Source: Plenodomus lindquistii (taxonomy: Eukaryota; Ascomycota; Dothideomycetes; Pleosporales; Leptosphaeriaceae). From it: a stretch of DNA of 64,000 nt. The stretch lies in the NCBI GenBank assembly GCA_025504975.1, contig JANUWI010000004.1:1860001-1924000 (forward strand). Reading direction: 5' to 3'. Position 1 is the first letter of the stretch, and the number at the start of each line of letters is the position of its first letter. Shown here piece by piece: positions 45,301 through 56,311 of this stretch. Below the pieces are notes generated by a model. The model was given only the letters and a program-made list of their open reading frames with translations. It did no database searches and was not told the origin of the DNA. A program made the translations under genes and the position numbers.

Positions 45301-46220
45301 TACATTGGGGTACTCCGGTGTGTGAGGTCGACCCCGTCACTAAACGCATGGATTACTTTGGTCCCATGGTCAATCGCGCCTCACGCATCTCATCTGTTGC
45401 TGATGGCGGCCAAATCACTGTGTCATCTGATTTCATCGCCGAGATTCAACGCTTGCTTGAAACACACATCGAGGGTGACCGCAATAACAGCACCGGTAGC
45501 GAAGATGCATACGGCGATGATGTTATGTCCCTGCTCATTAGGCAGGAACTACGCTCCCTCAGTTCTCAAGGCTTCGAAGTCAAAGACCTGGGTGAACGAC
45601 GACTGAAAGGCTTGGAGAACCCGGAGTACATTTACCTCATGTATCCCCATTCCCTGGCCTCGCGTCTTGCAGTCCAGCGCCAGACAGCGGAACAGCAGAA
45701 ACCCGTTCCACCATCTGCTGAAGGTACTGCAGGCACCAAGATGGCGGGCAGCCAATTGACCATCGACACAGAGGATGTGTGGGATCTGTGGAATATTAGT
45801 TTGCGGCTCGAAATGCTGTGCAGTTCGCTCGAGAGTCCGGGGTCCATGGAACTCAAACCGCCCGAGACGGCGCTGTTGGAGCGCATGAAGAGTCGGGGCG
45901 GCGAGATTACAGATCGGTTCTTGATTAACTTTGTGGAGCATCAGATTTCAAGGATTGAGGTATGTTATCATCGCTATGATTCTCTTCCATGGTCCCGAAA
46001 AGGCATTATGGTGAGAATTCTGCGAAAGCTGCCCAATGCTAATAACAAACAGACCTGTGCAACCACGCTCGCCCTCCGACATCGCGTCCGACCTTTTGGC
46101 TCCGCACCGTTGCTCGAACAAGCCTGTGCCATGGGCGACATCTTCGCAGAACTGGAGGCTAAGCTTAAACGGCTAGAGCAGTTTGAGGCCGAGGCAATGC
46201 CGGATATGGCGCCTTCCTGA
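39339..46220 (+). CDS. Adenylate cyclase (Cyr1/CyaA type)
   Basis: The product makes cAMP from ATP downstream of Ras and G-alpha at the plasma membrane. Exons are 39339-39490, 39760-40456, 40584-45959 and 46053-46220, giving about 2130 aa, the usual size in filamentous ascomycetes. A disordered, Ser/Pro-rich N-terminus is followed by a Ras-association domain (about residues 615-715, YCLRIFRVDSTFSTLSATLA). Leucine-rich repeats run about 735-1100 and 1210-1390, interrupted by a Ser-rich insert. A PP2C-like domain lies about 1420-1690. The class III catalytic domain is about 1742-1970 (VSLVFTDIKNSTLLWETYP, GYEVKTEGDAFMVAF and MDYFGPMVNRASRI). The metal-binding Asp lies in FTDIKNST. The last intron (45960-46052, GTATGT...CAAACAG with branch GCTAATAAC) is 93 nt without a stop, so retention would insert 31 residues. 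I infer it is normally spliced. Confidence 0.95.
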
Positions 46221-48388
46221 ACCCACACTCGCAACACATATTGACCAAAACTATCGCCACGCGGCCATCTTGAATAAGATGCCGCGAATACGACTACACG
46301 ACTATCCTTACGAACCTTGCGATAATACCTCGCATGCTTAATCCGCCTACTGGCTATTCTGCTTAACTCGACATTGGCGTTGGGAATATCTTGGAGGAAC
46401 ATACGCATATGCATGGTTGAACATGCATGGCCCGGGAGGCTGGCTTGTTACTCGTTGTGCTATTCGATTTACACAATCACTCTATCACTTTTGGGGGCTC
46501 GGTTCGGGGCCACAAACCCGGACATGGGATTTGGGGGTCCCTATGCATTGGCGTTTGGGGAGCTCGCTCCTCTTCTATTCAGCGCCTGCTTGTCTTTGTG
46601 CTTCCTAGAATGCACCGAGATTAATGGGCTGTTGTGCTTTTAGTTTCCAACTACCTCCGCAATGCTTGAGCGGCTATGCTGTTGCTGCATAACGCTGGGA
46701 GCCGTATTATCGTCATATGCTTTGTGCCATGAAGGGTGATGCATGTTGCAGAACCTCTACAGGGCCGTTTTGAACTCACATTACATTTCCAAATCCGTAT
46801 ATCATGCACCTTCAAGTCTTTTGATGACGTGTGGACAAGAAAAGAATCCGAAGCATGAGGTCTTCTTGGCAACAGGCAACAAGTACGAAAGAAGGCCTTT
46901 TGCTTCTCCTGTTCGTCCGTTAGGCTTGTCTATCTCGAAGACGGCGATGACATCGAAATATGGCGTTCGTTTCATCCATAATTCGAAGAAATGAGCCCTG
47001 AGAGGCTATCATAGCCCTCTCATTCGCCATCCTGCGCGATGATAGATATAACTATGAGATGAAAGTGTACGTTAGTCTAGAAAGTGTAATGCCCTCTGTC
47101 ATTCAACGTCTTGTGGGGCTAAATCAAAGTAGCAGAGACTAGTGTTAGCCAACTTTGCAGCACCGTTCTAAAAAATATATCATGGGAGCAGTGGCCCAGC
47201 ACATATATATATTACATTATGCCAAGTGTTGTGCACACTCCCGATGTCTCAAAACAGCACACCTGAGCCTTCCAAGGTTAGATCGGTTGTGCGCTATTGT
47301 TGCGGTCATCACAGATTGGAAGCTGAAGGTAGTCGAACGTACGGAACGAAGGTATCAGAACAAATTCTCCATTATTCACATATGCTCCGTACTCCGGAAT
47401 CAAGAAATTCACGTGGCCAGCGATGAGGACCCGATTACAGTCGTGCCTGGCGCGTGTTGGAAGTTAGTTGTGCGCAACTTGACGAGAGTGAGAACTGGAG
47501 ATGTGGAGCGTGATTCACCAATCTTAAATTTGAATACATAAATCGATATTCCCAGGTATGAATCTGCCTTAGCTTCTAGTCCAGCTCACCATGCGCGTAT
47601 GATCTATAATGACGTTACTAGCCCAGTGAATCTATTTCCCCTCTTGCTAAATAATAATGTTATCGAACATCCGTCTTTCAAAGGTAACCAAAAGCGGTCA
47701 AAGGAAGGGGGAAGAAACAAGCAATAGCTAGACTACGCTTACGTGGTTAGTGGCTTTTTTTGATTGGCTCCCTGACAGCCCGTTCGACCAGTCCGCGGAG
47801 GGAGGACCACCCTGGTTTCCGTCTGTCTGTCTCATGACATTTCTACTACCTTCACTCGACGAGAGCTTCTTTGTTTGTGTTCAAGCTGTTTTTCCTTTCA
47901 CTGTGCTAGAGACGATGATGTACCTACACGTTCATAGCCTCGCAAGTCGTTTCCCATCGCCCCCACGACCATGACCTTGATTACAATGGGAAAGCGCCTT
48001 GATCTGTGAGCTTACTTTGATTTACGGCAGTGAAACCTCCACATTCCAAGACTATTGCTTTTCCACGAATTGCCGCTTAGCTTGAGGCGCTTCCAGGCAG
48101 TGCTCGATCTGCTGTGCATCCTCCTCTTGCGGCGGTGGCCTTTCAGCTCGAAAATCCCTCAAATGCTGCGCCTTCCTGCCTAAACCATCATACAGCTAGC
48201 TGCACGTGGGTAAATGCCTCGCACGATAAGCTACTTTCCAAGCAACCAACCAGACCATTGCGAGAGACAAGACGTGCTTGTCACCACTTGGATTTGTGTC
48301 ACCGGCCCACGTCTTGGTAAGATAACGAATAGGTATAAGGGATTCAAGGAGCAATCTATTCGCTCCGTATAGGACCCTGCATTCTGTC
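46221..48388. other. Gene-poor gap between adenylate cyclase and the K+ transporter
   Basis: About 2.2 kb. The left side is the adenylate cyclase 3' flank. Scattered short open frames (46374-46994, 47155-47541) have no recognisable domain. The right side should contain the K+ transporter promoter. I found no tRNA or other RNA gene. Confidence 0.4.
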
Positions 48389-51087
48389 ATGGAACCTACG
48401 ATACACTTCTCAGACGATGTACTACGTCCTACGCGTTCCAACCACGGTCACGCGATTGGTGGCGTGGTGCGTCTTCGCTCTCGCTCCAAGTCGCACGCCA
48501 CTCAAAACTCTGCTGATCGCGCGAAAATTGATGAGCTTGAGGGAGCCGAAGACGAGGATGCTGGGCTGCGAGACGAGCGCGATTTCAAGCGCAGCCAGGT
48601 AGGCGGTGTCATTTGCTCACGTCTCACAGGGGCTAACCTCCCGTAGTCTTTTAGCCTCTCCCAAGTATTCTTGTTAGCTTACCAGTCAATTGGCGTCATT
48701 TATGGCGATATTGGAACATCCCCTTTGTATGTATTTAGCAGTACTTTCACAAATGCGCCAGGTCACGCCGATCTACTTGGGGCGCTGTCGCTCATCCTCT
48801 GGTCCATCTCCTTGATGGTAACAGTGAAATACATCCTCATCATTCTGCACGCAGACAACGATGGAGAAGGGGGCACCTTCAGTACCTATTCGCTGCTGTC
48901 CAAATATGTAAGCAATTGCGAGGGAGTAGTTCTGTTACGTACTAATTCCGTGCAGGCCAATATCGCGAACCGAGACCCTCGCGAAGCCACCTTGATACGT
49001 ATGTGTATTCTTAAATCAACACTGATTACTTGATTCACTCATTGTAGGTATGGAGAGACATGCAACCAATGACTTGGGACGGTCTACTAAGAGCATACGG
49101 TCGATGATGGAGAAGTCAAGGTTCCTCCGCGGGCTATTGAAGACCATTGGAGTACTAGCAGTCTCCATGGTCATGGCCGATGGTGTTCTGACTCCTGCTC
49201 AATCCGTTCTGGGCGCTGTGCAGGGTCTCAGTGTGGTCAAGTCTGACATTTCCAAGTCGACCATTGTTGGCGTCACTTGCGCGATCCTGATACTACTGTT
49301 TGTCGTACAACCTCTCGGCATCTCTAATCTCACCATTATCTTCTCGCCGATCGTGATGATATGGCTGTTCATGAACGCTGGGTTTGGTATCTACAATCTG
49401 GCCAGGTAAGTTGTCCAATAGTTTGGCCACGAACAGTTACTGATGTGTTCAGACACGATTATGCTATTCTCAAGGCTTTCAACCCGTACTATGCCTTCGA
49501 CTACCTGATAAGAAATGGGTATCATGGTTGGCGAAGTCTCGGTGGTATCCTTCTTGCCTTCACTGGTGTTGAAGCCCTCTTCGCCGACATCGGTGCATTC
49601 AGTCGCCATGCGATCCAACTGAGCTGGCTGGGTTATGCGTATCCATGTCTCCTTTTGGCCTACAGCGGCCAAGCCGCATATATCAGCGAGTTCCCGGAAG
49701 CTTACTCGAACCCGTTCTACAATTGCGTCCCATCAGGATGGCTGATCTTCTCATTGATCGTGGCAATAGCTGCTGCGATTGTGGCCTCTCAAGCAATGAT
49801 TACAGCGACGTTCCAAGTAAGACCAGCCCGCTCTCCGGGTGCCACTTTACTAACAATATGAAGTTGCTAGCCCAAATCATGAAGCTGTCGTACTTCCCGC
49901 AGATCAAAGTGGTTCATACTTCGACAGAATATCATGGACAGCTCTACGTCCCTAGCGTCAATTGGCTACTTATGATCGGGACTGTTCTTGTCGCTGCAAT
50001 TTACAACAACACCACTTCTCTGGGTAATGCCTACGGGGTGTGTGTCATGTTTGTCACTTGCTTCGATACGTATATGGGGACGCTAGTTGCCATCCTGGTA
50101 TGGCAAATCAAGCCATACTATGTCATTCTCCCTGGGCTTACTATCGCCTTACTGGACGGCACCTACCTCTTTTCGGCGCTCACCAAGGTCCCTGATGGTG
50201 CTTGGTTTACCATATTGCTCGCTTCGCTACTTGCATGTATCTTCATTCTATGGCGTTTCGGAAAGGAGCAGCAGTGGTTCGCAGAAGCCGAGGACCGGTT
50301 CCCGACTACTCACTTCGTAAAACCCCGTGCAGATGGCCGTCTGCAGCTCACCGATAAATACGGCAACAGACCAGTTAGCGGTATGGAAGGCTTTGGCATC
50401 TTCTTCGACAAGGCTGGCGAGACTACACCAATCGTGTTCAGCCAGTTCATTCGAAAGTTGACGACGATACCCGAAGTCATCGTCTTCTTTCATCTCCGAC
50501 CACTAGACCAGCCGTTCGTTTCTCCAGATAACCGTTACAGTGTCTCTCGACTTGCGGTACCGAACTGCTATCGCCTCGTAGTACGACACGGTTATATGGA
50601 TGAAGTCATCACACCCGATCTAGCGTCCCTAATATTTGACAAAGTTCGAAATCACATCGTCTCACGCGCTCTCGAACGTGAAGGCGAGATCACTACCACC
50701 ATTCCCACGAGCGATGAGCGGTCCGAATCAGTCAGCCATCTCGACCATCTCAACAACACAAGCGACATTACGGAGAAGGCGGCCATCGTGGAGACCACGG
50801 AGCAGGATAATGGATACTCCAGTGGAATTGCTGCACCCGGTACATTGTCCCCATCGCGAGGCTCGACTACATCCGCTCGACACGAAGCTCTGGAGCGGGC
50901 ATACAACCACGAAATCCTCTACATCATCGGCAAAGAGCAAATGAAGGTCAAGAATGGCACGAACATTATTCGAAAGATTTTTTTAAACGCCTTCTTGTTC
51001 ATCCGCGAGAACACTAGGACCAAGATTGCCAGTCTGGATGTACCCTTGGATAAAGTTATTGAGGTCGGATTCGTGAAGCAGGTTTAG
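48389..51087 (+). CDS. High-affinity K+ transporter (HAK/KUP family)
   Basis: The product is a plasma-membrane K+ (probably K+/H+ symport) transporter. Six exons (48389-48598, 48647-48907, 48956-48998, 49048-49405, 49453-49816, 49864-51087) give 819 aa. All five introns are GT-AG, 48-49 nt long except the one ending at 48646 and the one ending at 49452. The cytosolic N-terminus is followed by about 12 membrane segments. Signature stretches are AYQSIGVIYGDIGTSPLYVF (family motif in the first membrane segment), VMADGVLTPAQSVLGAVQGL, LLAFTGVEALFADIGAFS, and NNTTSLGNAYGVCVM. The C-terminal cytosolic half includes FSQFIRKLTTIPEVIVFFHL, typical of HAK proteins. Fungal Hak1 genes are usually induced by K+ starvation; nothing in the upstream sequence proves this here. 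The short 43-nt exon 3 is easy to miss. Confidence 0.95.
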
Positions 51088-51849
51088 GCGCGTCCATTGA
51101 GGTGCTGGTCAGCGATCTGACGGCCTCGCGCTCATGGTTCAGTGTCCTCGTGCGAAGTCTTGGATTCAACGAGTGGGCTTTCACGGTCAATGAATGAGTA
51201 CTATCTAGTCACTGAGACAACTCGGCGTTGAAGATAGTGGCATTCGTTACAGCACACGTATATATATCCCAGAAGTGACTCCGAGACCCATTACCCCCCA
51301 CCCCCCCCCCAATTTGAAACTTTATCCCCACCATTGTTCTTCGTCTTCGTGGTTCTTGAGAATTTTGTAATTTTTTCTTTTCTCTCCCAGGACTAACTAA
51401 ACCTTTGTTTCTACGGCGTGGCACTGGTTGGACAAAAGAAACAAGAATTCTCAGAGGCTGGAGTAGGTGATGTGCCCTGTTGTTGTCCTGCTAGTGAGGA
51501 AGTATAGCGATCGATTGATACTTTGTGTATTGAAAGATTGAGTAATTGAGGGCGATGGGTGTGTGAGGCTCGAGTGTGGTGTGCAGACGATGTGGAAGTT
51601 GGAGGTATATGTGGTGGAAGTGCAATGCATGGAAGGGGTGTTAGACCTGGGAAATGAGGTAGTCTGAGCGTATTAGTTGGTTGTCTGTCTGTCCGTGCCA
51701 CGTCAAGGGTTCGAGAGAAAGTGTTGAAAGGAACATATGCCTCGCCTCGTCCGTCGTTCCATGGCACGTACACACAAGCCGAAAACCAGGCCAGCAAATG
51801 ACCGTCACATGACTAACACGTCTTACCATCATGATCATCAGCATTCTTT
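51088..51849. other. Convergent intergenic region, K+ transporter / pseudouridine gene
   Basis: About 760 bp between two convergent stop codons, so it holds both 3' UTRs. A poly-C tract (ACCCCCCCCCCC near 51299-51311) is present. No gene is supported; minus-strand frames of about 70-130 codons lack motifs. Confidence 0.45.
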
Positions 51850-54435
51850 CTACTCTAATCTTAGCCCTCTCAAAGCAGGACTAACACTCTCTGCACTCTT
51901 CAAACTCTCGCTTGCAGCCCTCTGCGCAAACCCCACGATATCCTGCACCTTTCTCCCCCTCGCAATGCCCACAGCAATTGCTCCGCAAAACGTATCTCCA
52001 ATCCCATTCACACTCACTACTTCCTCGCTCGTCAAGACCCTTTCCGGTTCAAACAGTCTCACATACAGACCCCCTACCTCTCCCACCCCTGAGAAATTCC
52101 TCGCAAGCACGAAGCGGCGCTCGTCTTCGGATTGCAGTTCCTCTGCTTTAGTACTAAGGAGTTTCGTCATCAATACGCCCTTCTCGCCCAACTTTGTCAA
52201 GATGGTGGGGAAAAATGGCAGGAGTTTAATTGCCATTTGCGGAATGCCTTGGTCAACAATCTCCGCGCTCGTGGTATATGACAGCGGAACTCGGAGCCCC
52301 GTCGACGGAATGCCTAGAGCGTCGATGACGGAGAACCAGTCTGATGCGTCAAAGAGGGAGGAGGATAGGGCGTGGGAATGTAGGGCGCTGAGTTCGTAGG
52401 TGTTTGGCGTTATGATGTCTGCAAGAGGGTTGGGGTAGACGGATGCTTTTCTTTCCTTGGTGGAGGGCGGGAAGATGCGGAGAGCCTTGGCTGTGGAAAC
52501 AGGCTCGAAGATTGTGGTGGTTGAGGGGTGGCGGAAGTTTTGGAGCCATGTGTGGAGGGCAGGGGAGGACCAGTTTGCATCTGCGATGAAGACGGAAGGA
52601 CGGTTGGATTGCATGCTGATGACGCTTGTGGCGAGTTCGGAGATGTTCGAGAGAGGTATGTTTTCAAGGATGGACATGTCTGCCATTGCGAGAGCGAGGT
52701 CTTTGTTAACATTGTTGATGGCGACGTATTGTGCTGTTCGGGCGGGTTTGGGGAGGGTCTCGATACCGGCGGTCGACATGCCTTCGTCTTGTAGTTGGCT
52801 AACAGCGGCGCGGCCGCTCAAATCGTCTCCCACAGCACTATGAAGGCGCACGTTGGAGCCGAGGAGATGCACTGCTTTTGCAATATTGTGAGCTACTCCG
52901 CCTAGTGTCTGATTGATGACTGCAGGATTTGAAGTATGCGGTAGAGGCTCGGTCTGGCTCGTTGAGTTGGCAAAAGGGGCATAATCACACGAAAAGTCGA
53001 CGGCGAGAGCACCTGCTACCACCACATCAGGTTGGGAGGAAGCATCCGAGATGGAAGATGCAGGGGTAGAAGGCGCTGAAGACGCTCCTGAAGTCGACAT
53101 AGATGTATTGCTCGAAGAATCTTTGACGATAGAGACAGGATGTGTTTGAGGTGGCATGAAATAAGAAGAGGACCTTGTGCATACTTACATCAGCGCCAGT
53201 CTACGACCGTGTAGCGAAAGGGTCTGGCTCACCCTTGGGCTCCTTGTTGCTGAGATTCTAGTATGGCAAGTTCTCGGGCTACAATGGTGGCTCGCCTGAC
53301 GTTGGACTCGATTAGAGCTCTGTTCGCAGGTATACTCTTGCCTTTGCTGAGCTCCTTGATCTTGTCGAGGACAAAAGGTGTGTTGTCTTTGCCGGAGATT
53401 TTAGAGGCGTCGGCCTCTCTGAGAGCTTCCTCGATGATGACATCCATTTCAGGTTTTGGTATGGCATGTTCGACAGGTACAGGGTTGGCGAACAACAGAC
53501 CAGAGTTTATCTGAAGCTGGTGTTGAGCGTCTATGCTAGTCAGCAGGTCTCTGAATTCTGGTCTGGGGTAGTGCATACGTATTATTGCGGCAGCCTCAAT
53601 CTCATTTGCAATGGTGGTCGGGCTCCTGACACCACTGTCTCTCGACCAAAAGGCCGGGAAGTCTACATGGCCAGTACGGCCGTCTGAAAATGTGCCAACG
53701 CCCACGCCTTCAGTCTCGAGGTACTCGATGGTCCTGGGGATGTCAAGGAAGCTCTTGCAGCCACTGGAGATGACGGTGACTGGCGTTCTACCCAGCTCTG
53801 TCAGATCGGCAGATATGTCCATGCTCGACTCTGCGCCACGGTGCACGCCACCAAGACCGCCAGTGCCAAAGACCTTGATACCAGCTAGGTGTGCAAGAAG
53901 CATGGTGCCCGAGATGGTGGTGCCTCCATTGAACAGCTTGTTGGTGAGGCGCATGCCGCCGACGTAGCCCAGGTCTCTTCTGGACAGCTTCAGGGTTTCC
54001 GACTTTCCCGCAGACGATGCCAGCTTTATGAGTTCCTCTGGACTCAGGCCTACACGTGCTACGCCGTCGATAATGCCTATGGTGGCCGGGACGCCGCCGT
54101 TTGTACGGACCACGCTTTCGAGGAGGGATGCGAGGGCGACGTTGTCGGGGTAGGGGAAGCCTGGCGGGTCAATTAGCTCGGGGGGAGGGGGGAGACGAGT
54201 GCAGGGTGTACGTGCCGTGGGTGTAGATGGTCGTCTCGAGGGCGACGACGGGCTTGTTCGAGTGCAGAGCTTCGCGCACCTCGTCCGAGACGCGGAAGAA
54301 GCCATTGTTGGTGAGGTGTCGCTTTGCAAGGGCAGAAGAAGAGGTGATGGCACGGCGGGTTGAGGGGGGGTGTGGCCGACCACGGGCTCTTGCAAGTAGT
54401 CTCATGGTGGTTGGAGCGCAGAGTAGCCATGTCAT
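51850..54435 (-). CDS. Bifunctional pseudouridine-5'-phosphate glycosidase / PfkB-type kinase
   Basis: The protein combines the two steps of pseudouridine breakdown: a C-terminal PfkB-family kinase that would phosphorylate pseudouridine, and an N-terminal PsuG glycosidase that splits the product to uracil and ribose 5-phosphate. Exons 54435-54216, 54160-53579, 53530-53233 and 53173-51850 give 807 aa. PsuG motifs are VVALETTIYTHGFPYPDNVA, NGGVPATIGIIDGVARVGL, SRRDLGYVGG, and GCKSFLDIPRTIEYLETEGV. The kinase has VINQTLGGVAHNIAKAVHLL and VNGIGDTFCGA. The glycosidase and kinase join in phase through intron 53232-53174. Intron 54215-54161 looks GC-AG (G|GCACGT, branch GCTAAT). Intron 53578-53531 is 48 nt and has no stop. 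The N-terminus (MRLLARARGRPHPPSTRRA from the second Met) suits a mitochondrial presequence. It is head-to-head with OST1, 132 bp apart. Confidence 0.93.
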
Positions 54436-54567
54436 GGTGGGTGCAGCTTAGACATGTGGAGGGGAGATTAGCGCCGGAGGTGAGCGAGCAACTCCGATGT
54501 GAACACGACGCAACAGAGGCCGGCACAGGCAAGCAGGACTCCGCAACACCACGGCCACCCCCCCAAG
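54436..54567. promoter_or_regulatory. Divergent promoter, pseudouridine gene / OST1
   Basis: Only 132 bp separate the two start codons. This is the shortest divergent promoter in the window; the two transcripts may overlap in their leaders. No TATA box was seen. Confidence 0.5.
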
Positions 54568-56070
54568 ATGAGGTCGCCTTCCGTCTTTGCGAGCTGCCTG
54601 GCCGCGCTCTCGAGCTTCGCCTGCGCCGACCTCGCGCCCCACCTCAACCTCTCGCAGCCGCTGGTGTCGCGCCAGCTGCTGCCCAGCACCTTCACGCCGC
54701 CCCAGGTGTTCAAGAACGCCAACCTCGTGCGCACCACCAACCTCGACAAGGCGTACCCGCGCGAGACCATCAACGTCGTCGTCGAGAACATTGCCGCCAG
54801 CCCCCAGTCGCAATACTACCTGCCCTTTGCCGCCGGCGTGCTGGCCAACGTGGGCGGCCTCGAGGTGCGCGACAAGAAGGCCGCCGACAAGGGCACCCTC
54901 GCCGTCGACGTGGTCGGCCTGGACCACGACAGCTCCACCGAGTTCTACCGCATCCACCTGCCCGAGCCCCTCGCCCCCAGCGCCCAGCAGACGCTCTCCA
55001 TCACCTACGCCCTCCTCTCCTCGCTCGCCCCCGTCCCCGCCAAGCTCGCCCAGACAGACAAGCAGTACCTGCAGTACTCGTTCAGCGCCTACGCACCCTC
55101 GGCCTACACCACCGACCTGCAAAAGACCAAGATCAAGTTCCCCAACGCCGACGTCGCCGACTACACCAACCTGCCCGCCGACCTCTCCACCGAGAACAAG
55201 GCCTCGCCCCAGAAGCAGGGCTCCACCTTCAGCTATGGCACCTACGCCAACGTCCCCGCCGGCGCCCACCAGCCCGTCAGCGTGCGCTACGAGTACACAA
55301 AGCCGCTGACCCATGCCTCGCTGCTGGAGCGCGACATTGAAGTCTCCCACTGGGGCGGCAACCTTGCTACCGAGGAGCGCTACTGGCTCGTCAACCAAGG
55401 CGCCGGCCTCAAGAACCACTTTTCCCGCGTCGACTGGCAGAAGCAATCCTACATGAACCCGGCCACCTACGCACTCAAGGGCCTCACGCTGCCTCTTGCC
55501 CCAGGCGCAGTCGATCCCTACTTCACAGACGACATTGGCAACGTCTCGACATCCAGGTTCCGCCCGGGCAAGAAAGAAGCCCTGCTGGAACTGAAGCCGC
55601 GCTACCCCGTCTTTGGACAGTGGAAGTACTCGTTCCGTGTGGGCTGGAACGCAGACTTGTCCACATACCTACGCAAACTCGCCTCAGGGGACACCTACAT
55701 CCTCAAAGTGCCCTTCCTCGAGGGTCCTCGCGCCGCAGAAGGCATTTCCTACGCACGCGTCAATCTCCGCGTCATCCTGCCCGAAGGCGCTACCAACGTC
55801 CAGTTCTCCACGACAGTGCCCATTGTCAGCAACGAAACTAGTCTGCACAAAACATTCATGGATACATTGGGCCGCACCACGCTGAGCCTGACGGCAATCA
55901 ATCTCGTGGATGACTGGCGGGAGAGGGATCTGGTGGTGAGCTATGACTATGGGACGTTGGCCGGCTATAGGAAACCTTTTGTCATCATGACCGGCATATT
56001 TGCCGTGTTTGTGGCTGTGTGGGTGTTGGGCAGTCTGGACACGAGTATTGGGCGGAAGAAGACCACTTGA
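54568..56070 (+). CDS. OST1: Oligosaccharyltransferase subunit Ost1 (ribophorin I)
   Basis: Ost1 is a subunit of the ER oligosaccharyltransferase that N-glycosylates nascent proteins. A single open frame from ATG 54568 encodes 500 aa (yeast Ost1 is 476). The N-terminus is a signal peptide (RSPSVFASCLAALSSFACA). The lumenal domain carries FKNANLVRTTNLDKAYPRET, then VRYEYTKPLTHASLLERDIEVSHWGG and RYWLVNQGAGLKNHFSRVDW, typical of ribophorin I. A membrane segment (PFVIMTGIFAVFVAVWVLGS) precedes a short cytosolic tail (RKKTT) that looks like a dilysine-type retrieval signal. The gene is very GC-rich at codon third positions in its first half, unlike the neighbouring K+ transporter. No intron is needed. 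Confidence 0.96.
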   Translation: MRSPSVFASCLAALSSFACADLAPHLNLSQPLVSRQLLPSTFTPPQVFKNANLVRTTNLDKAYPRETINVVVENIAASPQSQYYLPFAAGVLANVGGLEVRDKKAADKGTLAVDVVGLDHDSSTEFYRIHLPEPLAPSAQQTLSITYALLSSLAPVPAKLAQTDKQYLQYSFSAYAPSAYTTDLQKTKIKFPNADVADYTNLPADLSTENKASPQKQGSTFSYGTYANVPAGAHQPVSVRYEYTKPLTHASLLERDIEVSHWGGNLATEERYWLVNQGAGLKNHFSRVDWQKQSYMNPATYALKGLTLPLAPGAVDPYFTDDIGNVSTSRFRPGKKEALLELKPRYPVFGQWKYSFRVGWNADLSTYLRKLASGDTYILKVPFLEGPRAAEGISYARVNLRVILPEGATNVQFSTTVPIVSNETSLHKTFMDTLGRTTLSLTAINLVDDWRERDLVVSYDYGTLAGYRKPFVIMTGIFAVFVAVWVLGSLDTSIGRKKTT

Positions 56071-56311
56071 TCAGATCAAGGGGGAGACAAAATAGTAGCA
56101 ACGAGTCAAAGACACTTTTGACGAGGTACAAGAAGAAGAAGAAGAAAAGGAAAGAACAGGTCAGGGGTGGCATGGCATGTCATACATCAGCAGTCAATCA
56201 GTGATTCGACCACTAAAGGGCTTTTGCATTTCTTTGGAGTACATGTAGCAACACAAAACAACCTTTAGATGCATTCTTCATTTCGTCTTCAGTACAGTAC
56301 ACGCACAACAC

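Noticed and set aside
46374..47541. Short plus-strand frames downstream of adenylate cyclase
   Set aside because: No domain, mixed frames, and typical of 3' flank sequence.
54360..55446. Long open frames on both strands over OST1
   Set aside because: Shadow frames from very GC-rich third positions; Arg/Pro/Ser-rich, no motifs.
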